A stretch of DNA of 64,000 nt from Pandoraea norimbergensis. GTDB taxonomy: Bacteria; Pseudomonadota; Gammaproteobacteria; Burkholderiales; Burkholderiaceae. Positions within the stretch are counted from its first letter, which is position 1; the number at the start of each line of letters is the position of its first letter. This document shows positions 43,037-53,303 of the stretch, piece by piece. The notes beneath the pieces are model-generated. The model saw only the letters and a program-made list of their open reading frames with translations. It did not search any database and had not been told where the DNA came from. A program made the position numbers and the translations under genes. The stretch is taken from assembly GCF_001465545.3 (NCBI RefSeq), contig NZ_CP013480.3, positions 124,001 to 188,000 of the forward strand, in the 5' to 3' direction.

Positions 43037-43890
43037 CCTCTCCCGAGCAGGCCGTGCGGGCGCATGAGCAGCACGGCCGCCATCGCCACATAGATCATCA
43101 GGCGTGCGCCTTCCGGCCAGATCGTGCTCATCAGACTTTGCACGATGCCGATCACCAGCCCCCCGACCAGCGCACCGGCGAAGCTGCCCATGCCGCCGAT
43201 CACCACCACGACGAACGCGATGCCCAGCGCCTCGATGCCCATGAACGGTTCGACGCCGCGCACGGGGGCGGCGAGCACACCGGCGAGTGCAGCGGTGCCC
43301 GCCCCGAGGGCGAATGCGAGACTGAACACGCGAAACACGTTGATGCCGAGCAGCGACACCATCTCCGACGACTCGCTGCCCGCGCGTACCGCGCTGCCGA
43401 GCCGGGTGCCTTCGAGCAGCCACCAGAGAAGGGCGGCGAAGACCGCAGTGAAGCCAATCAGGAAGAGGCGGTACTTCGGATAGATGAAGGTGCCCCACAT
43501 CACGACGCCGTCCAGTGCCTGCGGCACCGGCACGTTGTCGCCGAGCGGGCCCCACACGATGATGACCAGCTCCTGCACGACGAGGGCCAAGCCGACGGTC
43601 ACGAGAATGTGGAACTCATGCGGCTTGTCATAGATGTGCGAGAGCAAGACCTTCTCGGCAATCCATGCGACGACGGCCACGACGATCGGGCACACGATGA
43701 GCGCGAGCCAGAACGACAGGCCCCATTGCATTGCCTGAAAGCAGAAATATGCGCCGAGAAGATAGAAGGCGCCGTGCGCGAAGTTCACGAAGCGCAACAG
43801 GCCGAAGATGATCGATAACCCGACGGCGAGCAGGAAGTACAGCATGCCGATGCCGACGCCGTTGATGACTTGCAGCAAATAAACGTTCAT
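43033..43890 (-). CDS. livH: Branched-chain amino acid-type ABC permease LivH
   Basis: 285 aa: INGVGIGMLYFLLAVGLSII and GLLRFVNFAHGAFYLLGAYF are classic LivH sequences. The coupling loop is RAGSESSEMVSLLGINVFRV. The ATG at 43890 begins MNVYLLQVIN. A 160-base gap with GC-rich inverted segments separates it from livK, as is usual where the binding protein is made in excess. Confidence 0.92.
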   Translation of the reverse strand: MNVYLLQVINGVGIGMLYFLLAVGLSIIFGLLRFVNFAHGAFYLLGAYFCFQAMQWGLSFWLALIVCPIVVAVVAWIAEKVLLSHIYDKPHEFHILVTVGLALVVQELVIIVWGPLGDNVPVPQALDGVVMWGTFIYPKYRLFLIGFTAVFAALLWWLLEGTRLGSAVRAGSESSEMVSLLGINVFRVFSLAFALGAGTAALAGVLAAPVRGVEPFMGIEALGIAFVVVVIGGMGSFAGALVGGLVIGIVQSLMSTIWPEGARLMIYVAMAAVLLMRPHGLLGRG

Positions 43891-44050
43891 GCGCGTCCCG
43901 AAGAGCTTGAGTGGACGTGGGCCGCCGCGCGGGCGTATGCGTAGTGTTATGCGCCGCGCGGACGACAGATGCGGGGACGATGATGACGCGTCCCCGCGAA
44001 CGACGACAGCCGAGTGCATTGGGTGTGCCAATAACGCACGGCTGCGCCAA

Positions 44051-45256
44051 TCAGGCCATCTTGCACTCGGTCTTGTCGAGCGGCAGGAACGATTTACCGG
44101 CGCTCACGATGTCGGCATAGTCGTCGGGGTTCTTCATCTTCGACTTGGCCTTGCCTTTGAGCAGGTAATAGTTCTTGAGCACCTGATGGTCGCCCTTGCG
44201 GATTTCTTCCGGACCCGTGAGGCCGTCGTACTTCATGCCTTCCATCGCGGCGATGACCGCCTTCGGATCGGCGCTGCCTGCCTTGACCATTGCATCGAGC
44301 ATGAGCTTGGTGCAGATATACGAGCCGGCGAGGCTGTAGTTCGGGTTCTGCTTGAAGCGGTCTTGCGTGCGCTTGACGAGGTCGAGATTGAGCGGCGAGG
44401 CCACGGCGTGCCAGTACTGCGCGCCGAAGTACACGCCGTCGCACAGATCGGCACCGAGCGTCTCGAACTGCTCCAGACCCGAGGCCCACGCCATCAGGAT
44501 CGTGCAGTTGTTTTTCATACCGAAGCTCACGGCCTGACGCAGCGTGTCGGACGACTGCGAGCCGAAGTTCAGAATCAGCAGCACGTCGGGTTTGGCCGCG
44601 ACGGCGTTGGTGAGATAGCCCGAGAATTCCTTCTCGGTGAGCGAGTGGTAGCTGTTGCCCACGTGCTCGATGCCCTTCTCTTTGAAGATGTTTTTCGCGG
44701 CGGTGAGCAGGCCGTCGCCGAACACGTATTGCGGCGTGATGGTGTACCAGCGTTTCGCTTTCGGGTGCGCGTCGATCAGCGGACGCACCGTTTGCTCGAT
44801 GGCGCCGAACGTGGGCACCGACCAGCGGAAGGTCGCGCTGTTGCAATCCTTGCCGGTAATTTCGTCGGCGCCAGCCGTGGTGATGAAGATGCCGCCGGCT
44901 TTCTCGGCTTCCTTGCCCATCGCCAGCGCCTCGGACGACAGAATGCCGCCCGCGAAGAAGCGCGCGCCCTTTTGCTGGGCAATTTCCTGCACGCGGCGAA
45001 TGGCCGTGGCGGGCTTACCTTCGGTATCGAGCGTGGTGTAGGCGAGCGGACGGCCAAGCACTTTGCCGTACTGCTCGACGATGAGCTTCATGCCGAGATC
45101 GGCAAACTTGCCGTTGGCGGCGAAGGGGCCCGACATCGGCACCGGGCATGCCAGTTGAATGGCGCCGGAGGCCTGTGCGAACGCGTCGCGGGCGGTGAGT
45201 AGGGAGCCAGGCAAAGACGCAGCGGCGGCGAGCTTCAACAGTTCACGACGATTCAA
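44051..45256 (-). CDS. ABC transporter substrate-binding protein, LivK-like (Tat signal)
   Basis: 401 aa if started at TTG 45256, which has GGAG 6 bases upstream and gives the signal MNRRELLKLAAAASLPGSLL with twin arginines. An ATG at 45289 adds 11 residues but lacks a ribosome site. The mature protein is a Peripla_BP_6 binding protein (IQLACPVPMSGPFAANGKFA, FAGGILSSEALAMGKEA, AGADEITGKDC). It is the first gene of the leftward liv-hydrolase operon, divergent from the GntR regulator. The ligand is probably an amide or ureido amino acid, judged from the downstream hydrolases. Confidence 0.88.
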   Translation of the reverse strand: MNRRELLKLAAAASLPGSLLTARDAFAQASGAIQLACPVPMSGPFAANGKFADLGMKLIVEQYGKVLGRPLAYTTLDTEGKPATAIRRVQEIAQQKGARFFAGGILSSEALAMGKEAEKAGGIFITTAGADEITGKDCNSATFRWSVPTFGAIEQTVRPLIDAHPKAKRWYTITPQYVFGDGLLTAAKNIFKEKGIEHVGNSYHSLTEKEFSGYLTNAVAAKPDVLLILNFGSQSSDTLRQAVSFGMKNNCTILMAWASGLEQFETLGADLCDGVYFGAQYWHAVASPLNLDLVKRTQDRFKQNPNYSLAGSYICTKLMLDAMVKAGSADPKAVIAAMEGMKYDGLTGPEEIRKGDHQVLKNYYLLKGKAKSKMKNPDDYADIVSAGKSFLPLDKTECKMA

Positions 45257-45396
45257 GATGGTCTCCAATGAAGGGGAGCAATCGTTCATGGGGTGCAAAC
45301 GTGCAGCGCGTCACGCTCGGGTCAGGCAGCAACCTGGTAACGACGATATGCGACGTCCGGGGCCTAGGGTCTGTTCCCCCTAATTCCTATCCGTCA

Positions 45397-45414
45397 TATT
45401 TATCATGATAAATA
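45397..45414. promoter_or_regulatory. 18-bp palindrome, putative GntR operator
   Basis: TATTTATCATGATAAATA is a perfect palindrome in an AT-rich spot midway between the divergent livK-like and gntR genes. Its size suits a FadR-type GntR dimer, which would control both directions. Confidence 0.6.
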
Positions 45415-45546
45415 GGATGAATTTGATCGTAGGTATAATGCTTTTCGGTGTCAATCGGGAAAAAATACGAGATCGAAGTCACCGGAGTCACCGAACTTAA
45501 CGGCGTGCCGGTCTGACCGGTGAACACGAGCCTAATGAGGCGCCAC

Positions 45547-46593
45547 ATGGCATTGGATCCGCAAACGATGCGAGAACCGTTGGAAATCAAACAGCAGAAA
45601 CGCGGCGATCTCGTCGCCGAGGCCATCAAGCGTCTCATCACCGAAGGCAACCTGTTGCCCGGCGATCGGTTGCCGCGCGAGATCGAGTTGCAGCAGATGT
45701 TCGCGGTGTCGAAGAGCACCATCCGTGAAGCGCTCAAGTCGCTTGAGGTGCAGGGGCTCATCAAGGTGAGCACGGGGCCGTCGGGCGGCGGCATGGTGGT
45801 GGAGGTGCCGCTGGAGCGCACCTTCCAGTTGATGCAGAACTATCTGTTCTTCAAGGAAGTGAGCATCGACGACATCTACACCGTGCGTCAGTTGCTTGAA
45901 CCGGCGTTGGCGGCCGGTGCGGTGCCGCATCTCACCGAGGAAGATTTCGCGGCGCTTGAAAACAACATGTCGTGTTGCAGCCCCGCGTCGCACGACCGGA
46001 GTGAACTGCTGCGCCAGCGTCAGGCCGACGTCGACTTTCACGATATTCTCGCGGCCGCCAATCCGAACAGTTTTCTGCGCTTCACGTGCGAACTCGTCAA
46101 CGAGATGATTCGCCAGCTGATTGTGTTCGGCAACGAAACGCCGCGCAAGGAACACGAGAAGTTCGGCACGGCCAACGTCAACATCCACCGTCAGATCACG
46201 GACGCCGCGCGGGCGGGCGACGTGGAGCGCGTGCGTACGCTCATGCAGTTTCATATGCAGGAGGCGCGCACCTACATCAAGCGCATGAACGGCAAGTTGC
46301 GCGGGCGGTTAATTCTCGATTCGGATATTGCCGACATGCAGCAACGGGTTCGCTCGCAGAGTGCGGCAGCGGCAGCGGCGTCGGCACCGGTAAAGACGCC
46401 GCGCGCGCCTCGCAAGACGGCGGCGAAGGTGGCGACGAAGGCCGACCTGAAGACGGCCCCGAAGACGGACGCGAAGGCGACGGCGAAGACCGCCGCGAAG
46501 ACTGTCGAGAAGGCGACCGGGAAGGCCGCAACGAAGAAAGGCCCGGCCAAGCCCGTGGCGGCCACCCGGGCGGCGGCGCGCAAGAAGGGTTGA
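45547..46593 (+). CDS. FadR-type GntR regulator with histone H1-like tail
   Basis: 348 aa. An N-terminal GntR winged helix (about 20-85: GDRLPREIELQQMFAVSKST, IREALKSLEVQGLI) is followed by an FCD effector domain (about 100-245: VRQLLEPALAAGAVPHLTEE, DFHDILAAANP, NIHRQITDAARAGD). Residues from about 283 form a Lys/Ala/Thr/Pro-rich tail built of KTAAK/KATAK-like repeats, as in bacterial H1-like proteins. This tail is unusual for the family. ATG 45547 has TGAGG 6 bases upstream. Divergence from the liv operon makes it the probable regulator. Confidence 0.87.
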   Translation: MALDPQTMREPLEIKQQKRGDLVAEAIKRLITEGNLLPGDRLPREIELQQMFAVSKSTIREALKSLEVQGLIKVSTGPSGGGMVVEVPLERTFQLMQNYLFFKEVSIDDIYTVRQLLEPALAAGAVPHLTEEDFAALENNMSCCSPASHDRSELLRQRQADVDFHDILAAANPNSFLRFTCELVNEMIRQLIVFGNETPRKEHEKFGTANVNIHRQITDAARAGDVERVRTLMQFHMQEARTYIKRMNGKLRGRLILDSDIADMQQRVRSQSAAAAAASAPVKTPRAPRKTAAKVATKADLKTAPKTDAKATAKTAAKTVEKATGKAATKKGPAKPVAATRAAARKKG

Positions 46594-46604
46594 TTCGCGC
46601 TGCG

Positions 46605-47261
46605 TCAGCGCGTGCCGGCGCCGGACTCTGCCAGATGAACGGTGAGCCGTGTGAGGGCGCGCACCTGCCGTAATGCCACGCGCAAATCACACGTGGAAAT
46701 CAGGCCGATGCCGCCTTCGTCTTCCCCGAGCGGCCGGCCGTCGCGTTCATACACCACGAGTGCACCTACGCCAACCGGCGTGTTGTACAACTCGTGCCAC
46801 GAAAACATGACCGTATAGCCGTCGGCACCCTCTGCCAGCACATAGGCACGGGTGAAGTCGCGCGCTTGCGGTAAGCGCAGGCGCGCCACGTCGAGCAGCG
46901 CCGTGAGCCGCACACCCTTGTATTCGCTCGCGCTGCGCACTTTTCGTCCGGACAGACACACGACATCGAGCGCACCCGTGAGTTGGGTCGGCAGCCGCAT
47001 CAGCGAGGCGAGGTCGAACGAGTGCCGTCGATTCACACAGCCAGAGACCACGACTTCGTGCGAGACGAGCGACGTGATGGGCGATGGCGGACTCACCAGC
47101 GTGAGCGACGCACCGTGGGTGGCCAGACGAGACGTATCAGAGGCGGCAGCCGGCGTGTTGGACGCCGACGCACGCAAGGGTTCGATGGGCATGTCGGATT
47201 CGGTGTACGGGCTTGGGGGCACCGGTGGCATCAATATAGCCGCCGCCCCCGGCACGGACAT
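46605..47261 (-). CDS. Molybdopterin-dependent oxidoreductase domain protein
   Basis: 218 aa. The core (about 65-205) resembles the sulfite-oxidase-type molybdopterin fold: SLMRLPTQLTGALDVVCLSG, RLTALLDVARL and YTVMFSWHELYN. The usual catalytic Cys position is taken by a DVVCLSG segment, so cofactor binding is uncertain. The first 60 residues are Ser/Ala/Pro-rich and not clearly a signal peptide. Starts at 47231 and 47192 are also possible. It is convergent with the GntR gene. Function unknown; YedY-like small-molecule binding is one option. Confidence 0.65.
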   Translation of the reverse strand: MSVPGAAAILMPPVPPSPYTESDMPIEPLRASASNTPAAASDTSRLATHGASLTLVSPPSPITSLVSHEVVVSGCVNRRHSFDLASLMRLPTQLTGALDVVCLSGRKVRSASEYKGVRLTALLDVARLRLPQARDFTRAYVLAEGADGYTVMFSWHELYNTPVGVGALVVYERDGRPLGEDEGGIGLISTCDLRVALRQVRALTRLTVHLAESGAGTR

Positions 47262-47392
47262 ACGAGGTGCCTGATAGCCGCTATTCGGCGCGCAGCAAGG
47301 GCTCGCGAAGGCGCGTCATAGGCACCGGCGTGCCGGTGCGATGCCGTCAGACGGCACCGGCTGCCGGACCCACTTGCGTATCGACGTACCGA

Positions 47393-50300
47393 TTAGCTAC
47401 CGCAGCGGGCCGTGTGTCGATCGGGCAGCTTCGCCGTCACATCGGCGAGCATGGCACGGGCTTCCTGCACGTCGGCCAGACTTTCTCCGCCTTGCAGGCC
47501 ATCGAGGGCTTCGCGCAGCAGCACGGCACACTCGGCATCTCCCGGTGAATTGCCACCCCCCACACGCAGCAGACTGACGGCCGCACGCAACGTGAGCATC
47601 GGCGAGGCCTGTGCGCGCGCGATCTGCAACGCATGTTCGAGCCACGGCCGTACGGCGTCTTCCGGATGATGTCCCGCGCGCAGGAAGTCACCCTTCTGCC
47701 GCAGGAATTCCGCCTGCCAGTGCCCGTCGTTGCGACGTGCCGACACGTGCGCACCGCGTTCTGCCGCATGCAGGCCCAGCGCAATGTCGCCGGTCCCCGC
47801 GCAGGCTTCCACGAGCAGACCGAAGAAGATGCCTTCCACGCCGCCCATGATTTCGCTTAGACGCCCGACGCTATCGGTGATGCGCTCCAGCCCGGCCGCG
47901 TCGCCGCGCGAGGCGAGTGCCCAGCCGCGAATCGTCTGACCCGCCAGCGCCCAAAGCGCCACACCGGTTTCTTCCGACACTTCGGTGGCTTCGCTGGCCA
48001 GCGCTTCGGCCGACGCGACTTCACGCCGCAGGCGGCGCAGCAAGGCGGCGAACACCAGCGCAAACGAGAACGAGTAGCGGCGGCCTTGCTGACGGCCCAT
48101 CGCGAGCGCTTCTTCGCTGGCGGCGAGCGAGGCGTCGTGCCGGCCCGTGAACCAGTAGGCCCACGACAGGAACGACAGCCCGGTGATCTTGGCGTCTTCG
48201 CCGAGGCCCGTGTCTGCCGTCTCCGGACGGTAATGCGCGATACCGGTTTCGAGCGCCGTCACTGCGCCGCCGAAGTCGCCCTGACAGCACAGGCTGTTGC
48301 CGAGTGCGTAGTAAGCGTGCGCGAGCAGCGGCGCGTCACCAGCCTGTTCGGCGATCAGGATGAGCTTACGCGCCAGATCGACGCTGCGGTCAAAGTCGCT
48401 CCACGAACTGGAGCCGAGCCACAGTCCCCAGTAGACGGGGAACAACGCGACGTCGTCGCCCATCGGCTGGGCAAGCGCGAGCGCCGTCTCGAAGTTGTGC
48501 CGCGCGGGTTCCGAACCGTAGCCGTGCAGCGAGACGAGCGGCACGCCAAGCGCCATGCGCAGTTGCAATTCGTGCGGCGCGGTTTGGGTGCCGGGGCCCG
48601 TCTGACGCAACACGTCGAGTGCGCTCTGGTAGTGGGCGCAAGCCTCACGAAACGCCTGACGTCCGGTGGCATAACCTCCCGCCAGCCGGTAATGCTCGAT
48701 GGCGGCGTCGGGTTCGTCGGCCTGACGGAAGTGCCACGCGAGCACTTCAGGTTCGGTCTGGACGATGGCCGGGTCGTGCTCACGCATGGCGAGCGCAATC
48801 CGGCGATGGGCGTCCTGACGGCGTTCCTGCGGTTGGGCGTCGTAGGCGGCTTTGTGCAGCAACGCATGACGGAACACATAGCGCCCGCTTTCCTGTCGCT
48901 GCACGAGTGCGCAGGCGACGAGCGTGTCGAGCGCGCGTTCGACGAGGGGCATCGTGCGCCCGCTCGCAGACGCGAGCAGACGCGAGCAGATCGGCGTGGA
49001 ATTCCTGACCGAAACATGACGCGAAATGCGCCACCGGCTTGGCACTGCCAGCCGCATCGATGCGCGCCATCATCAACTCTTGCAGGCTCGCTGGCATGGG
49101 CATGCCGCCGGCGTTACGCCCGCCTTGCTGGGCGGCGGTCGCGCGGGCGAGTTCTTGCAGGAACAGCGGCACGCCTTCGGCCAGATGCACGATGCGCTCA
49201 CGCAACGCGGCGGGCAGGGCGACGCGGGGGGTTGCCGCCCGCACGATGGACGCCGCCGCGCCCGCGTCGAGCGGCGCAAGATCGATCCGCCGCAATGCGA
49301 CGGTGTGCCGCCACGGCACTTCGAATTCGGGACGCGCGCAGACCATCAGCAGACGGCCGGCGGGCGGATTCTCGGCCATCAGCGCGAGCAGTTCCTGCGT
49401 CGATGGGTCGGCCCAGTGCGCGTCGTCGAGCAGCAGCACGCCGCCATCCGGCAGCAGCGCGGCGAGCAGTCGTGGCGCTTCGTCGAGAACTGCCTGCTTC
49501 CACGCGTGCGGTGCGGCGATGTCGGCGGGCGTCTCGAACAGGTGGCGCAAACGCCGGTAAGCGAGCAGCGCCGGTTGCGGCAATTGCGAGGCTTCGGCGA
49601 CCGATTGCGCACGCAGCCAGCGCACGATGGGATGGAACGGCGTACCGGCACCGTCTTGCGCGCAGGCAAGATCTATCACGCGCAAGCCGCCGGTTTCGAC
49701 GAAATGGCGAGTGAGCGCCGACTTGCCGATACCGGCTTCGCCGATCACAAGGGCGACGACACCATGGCCGGTGCTCGCGTCGCGCCCGCTGGCGTGGGCT
49801 GCACCGAGTTCGGCGAGCGCCGAGTCGCGTCCGAAGAGCATGGCGGCACGACGGCGCGAACGGCGCTCGGGCGTCGGGTCAGGATTGACGCGAAATACGG
49901 GGATGTCGCGATTGGCATGGCGCTCGCGCACGCTGCCGTGCGGGGTGCTGGCCAGCGCTACGCCGATCAGACGCTGTGTCGCGTCGCACATCAGCACTTC
50001 GCCGGGCTGCGCCATGTCGGCTAGTTGCACGGCAGAGCGCGAGACGCGTCCGCCCGTGTCGGGGCTGTCGTCTGCCGCCGAGCTGATGACGAGGCCGGTG
50101 TGAACGCCCACACCGATGCTCACGCGCGCGGTGGTGGCTTGCGCACAGCGCATGGCGGCTTCTACGGCATGGCGGCCGGCGCCTTCGAGTGCCGTCGGGT
50201 AGCCGAAGTAGCCAAGCAGTCCGCCCGTGGGCGTGCGCACCGTGTAGCCCCATGACTGACGCAGGATCGTTTCGCACTTCACCAGCGGCGGGCGCATCAC

Positions 50301-51161
50301 GCCCACCAGCTGGTCGGGGTCGTCGATGCCGTTGGGGGCGAGTTCGACGGCGACGACCGTCACCTGCCGCCGTTCGGGGCCGGTGGCGCGCTGTTCCATG
50401 CGCGCAGGCGGCGTTTCGAGCAACTGGGTGAGGGCCTCGCCCGGCAGCTCGCCGAGTTCGTCACGCAGGATGTCGCACAGGCGGCGATATTCGTTTTCCG
50501 CTTCATCGCGGCGTCCCGCACGCAACAGCAGCGCGAGCAGGCACTGCCAGCCGGATTCGTCGAAGGGCGCGAGCGAGACGAGCTGACGCGCATGGGCAAG
50601 GGCCTGGTCGAGGTCGCCCAGGCGGGCGTAACCGTCGGCCAGCAGGCGTTCGCCGAAGACCCGGCGGCGCTGGTATTCGTCGCGCTGCAACTCGATCCAT
50701 TGCTCGAGGTCGGGGGTGTCGCGCACGGACAGGCCATGCAGGAACGGACCTTGGTAGAGCGCGACGGCATCGGCGAGTTGTTGCAGATGGGCGGCGAGAT
50801 CGAGGCCGGTCACGCCGTCGAGCGTGCGGCTGGCCTGCGTGATCATGCTCGCGAAAACGTGCGCGTCGATCCACAGGCCGGTCTCGGGGCGCAGGCGCAC
50901 GACTTGTCGGTCCGACTCGAAGAGTTCGTCGCCGAGCGTGTCGCGCAGATGGAAGAGCATGCGCTTGAGCTTGTCGCGCCCGCCCTGGCCGTCTTCATCG
51001 GGCCAGAACAGGTCGGCCAGCGCGCCGCGGGTGTGGAAGCCCGGTTGCAGGGCGAGATAGGCGAGCATGCCGCGTGCCTTCGTGTACTTCACGGCGCACG
51101 ACTGTTTGCCTTGTTCGACCCGCATCGGTCCGAGCAGGTAGAGCGATCTGGTGGCTTGCAT
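47393..51161 (-). pseudogene. SARP/cyclase-like/ATPase/TPR regulator, frameshifted
   Basis: One gene of about 1250 codons split by a frameshift near 48971-48990. The first part (from MQATRSLYLLGP) has a winged-helix and BTAD region (about 5-245), then a class III cyclase-like domain that looks catalytically degenerate (VTVVAVELAP; VGVHTGLVI kept). An AAA ATPase follows, with Walker A GEAGIGKSALTRH and Walker B LLLDDAHWADPST. The frame then shifts and, unless corrected, ends 65 codons later at 48780. The other frame continues with the rest of the ATPase module and TPR-like repeats to 47393. Removing one 10-base repeat joins the two exactly. An in-frame ATG at 51230 is an alternative start. Confidence 0.8.
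48971..48990. repeat. 10-bp tandem duplication causing the frameshift
   Basis: CGCGAGCAGA occurs twice in tandem and is preceded by the near-copy CGCTCGCAGA (48961-48970). Ten bases are not a multiple of three. With a single copy the minus-strand reading runs LLASASGRTMPLVERAL without interruption, so the second copy is the lesion. Confidence 0.9.
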
Positions 51162-51582
51162 TGTCCCTGGACGGCGAATAGGCAACGTCGGCGCTCGCCC
51201 GGGGGCGAGTACCGACGTCGCGAATTTCATGATGTCGTCGTGCCTGGCCTTCGCACAGTCACGTCACGTGGCGTTCCCGGGTACCCCGGGGCCGGCGTGA
51301 GCGGGCTGGGCGAATGGCGAGTCTGGCACAACGCCAAGGGCCGTTCCGGGGGGGCTCCGGCCGTCTTTGTTCTCGTATTGCAGGCCCAAGTATAAACAGG
51401 TGTATGAATCTCGTCGGCAATACCCGAAAAATCCGTCAGTTATTGTCTGAACCGATGCGTCGCGCGCGGGGTTTTTGCAACAGTTGGCGGCCCCCGGTGC
51501 GCCTGGCGCAACGGGGGCGCCCGGTGAGGGCTTCGGCGCGCTGACGACGTCGGGCGGGTCGCCGTTTCGAGACGCGTCAGTA
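51162..51582. other. Intergenic region, no gene seen
   Basis: 421 bases between the SARP gene and the SsuA-type gene. It must hold the promoter of the leftward SARP gene. A short frame with Gly-Ala-Pro triplets at about 51475-51540 looks like a shadow of GC-rich repeats rather than a gene. Confidence 0.5.
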
Positions 51583-52620
51583 TCAGGCGGGCGCTTGCCA
51601 GATGGTGGCGTCGGCCGCGTCGATACGCTTGGGCAGGAGTCCGGCTTGCGTGAAGACGTCGGCAATGCGTTGTTGCTCGGCAATCGCATCGCGCACGACT
51701 GGCTGCACGTCGTAGCTGCGCCGGCGGTTCGCGGCTTCGACAATGGCGGGATCCAGCCCCCACACCGGCGCCAGTTGCGCGGCGGCTTCGCGAGGGTTGG
51801 TGCGTACCCACTGACCGGTTTCGCGCAGGGTCTGATAGACCGCACGCAGCACGGCGTCGTGATCGCGGGCAAATGCGGGGGTGGCGAGGTAGTAGCGCTG
51901 GTAGCCGGCCAGTCCGCGTGCGGTGCTCAGTACGCGCACCTTGTCCTGTTGCTCGACGCTGGCGAAGAACGGGTCCCATGTGACCCACGCGTCGACATTG
52001 CCGCTCGCGAAGGCGGCGCGCGCGTCGGCCGGTGTGAGATAGGCGGGCTGCACGTCAGTGAATCGGAGTCCGACACTTTGGAGCGCGGCGATCAACAGAT
52101 AGTGCACGCCTGCGCCTTTCGTCACCGCCACCCGCTTGCCCTTGAGATCGGCCAGTGAGCGGATCGGCGAGTTCTGCGGCACCAGAATGGCTTCGGCGTC
52201 GGGCGAGGGCGTCTCACGTGCGACGTAGGCAATACGTGCCCCGGCGGCCTGCGCAAAGACAGGCACTGTGTCGGCCACGTCGGCCGAAAAGTCGATGCTG
52301 CCGACGTTGAGCGCTTCAAGCAACGGCAGGCCGCTGGTGAATTCGTGCCACGTAAGCGTGACGTTGTGCGGCGCCAGCGCCTTCGCGAGAGTGCCTCGGG
52401 TCTTCGCGAGCACGATGAGGGTGGACGACTTCTGATAGCCGATGCGCAGCGTGAGCGGCGCGTCTGCGGCACGGGCGTTGCCGCTTTGCGTCAGCGAACC
52501 CAGTGCGCCGGCGACGGCGCCCAGCGTGCCCGTTGCGGAGAGTGCACCACCGGCCAGCAGCGTGCTCCCGGTTCGTTGGAGAAAGTGACGTCGGCGGGCA
52601 AGGTCGGGTGAATGGGGCAT
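51583..52620 (-). CDS. SsuA-type aliphatic sulfonate substrate-binding protein
   Basis: 345 aa from MPHSPDLARRRHFLQRTG, a twin-arginine signal ending near ARAA (about 51). The mature part has the SsuA pattern: LRIGYQKSSTLIVLAKTRG, WHEFTSGLPLLEALNVGSID, VAVTKGAGVHYLL and DAWVTWDPFFASVE. It would capture alkanesulfonates or related compounds in the periplasm. No SsuB/SsuC partners are adjacent, so it is either an orphan or shares a distant permease. Confidence 0.87.
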   Translation of the reverse strand: MPHSPDLARRRHFLQRTGSTLLAGGALSATGTLGAVAGALGSLTQSGNARAADAPLTLRIGYQKSSTLIVLAKTRGTLAKALAPHNVTLTWHEFTSGLPLLEALNVGSIDFSADVADTVPVFAQAAGARIAYVARETPSPDAEAILVPQNSPIRSLADLKGKRVAVTKGAGVHYLLIAALQSVGLRFTDVQPAYLTPADARAAFASGNVDAWVTWDPFFASVEQQDKVRVLSTARGLAGYQRYYLATPAFARDHDAVLRAVYQTLRETGQWVRTNPREAAAQLAPVWGLDPAIVEAANRRRSYDVQPVVRDAIAEQQRIADVFTQAGLLPKRIDAADATIWQAPA

Positions 52621-53303
52621 GGAAAATCGGTCGGAACGAAGCAGTCTGCGGGAAATGCAGCGGGTCCGGACCGTGACACGGGCGGCGCGCTGCGCTTGCC
52701 CGACTTGTAACGCGTCACCCCGGCAGCGCGCCAACAAGTTATTCGACTTTGCTTAGCGACGTGAGGCGCATATCGATATTTGCCTGATGGGGCGGCGAGA
52801 CTTTCTCGCCATCAACGCCCCGTCATTTCGCGCCAACGGCGGCGATATTGACAGGTGAAACCAAACGCCCACTCTCGAACCCTCCCGAAACTGTCAGGTT
52901 TGCTTAAGAATTCAGCAGCCGTTGCATCTATGGCCCTAGGGAAAACCCCTGCATCGTGCTTCGGACACGCGGTATTACCGACAGGGTGTCGAGAAAGCAT
53001 TTGCCATGCTTTCAGCGTCTTACCTGAGGTGCGCACGATATTGGTGCAAACGTATTACGACGTATTACAAAAAATCCCTTAATTTCATAGAGTTACCATC
53101 CTTTCGGATGCTTGAAATGAAAATCATTCCTATTTATATTCGCGCCGCAAGTCGGGGAGGGACGGGCGGCACTTCAGGGATCGCGTAGATCGGGTGCGGC
53201 GGTCGTTCTCCGGCGCAAATTTCGACGCTGGCCACGAGCACAGAGGAATGCACGGGCTCATGGACTGGCGCGCAATCAACGACGACGCACACCGACACCG
53301 ATC
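52621..53303. other. Long divergent intergenic region
   Basis: 683 bases between the SsuA-type gene and the TonB receptor. It holds a Fur-box-like site at 53113-53131 and AT-rich DNA near 53040-53100 and 53125-53145. No convincing gene or RNA was found. Confidence 0.5.
53113..53131. promoter_or_regulatory. Putative Fur box
   Basis: The 19-mer centred on TGAAATGAAAATCATTCC matches the Fur consensus at 12 positions, including the intact AATCATT half. It lies 172 bases upstream of the siderophore receptor. This supports iron-repressed expression of the receptor and piuC. Confidence 0.55.

Noticed and set aside
51475..51540. Short collagen-like Gly-Ala-Pro frame
   Set aside because: Low-complexity GC-rich sequence in a non-coding gap with no supporting start or conservation signs.
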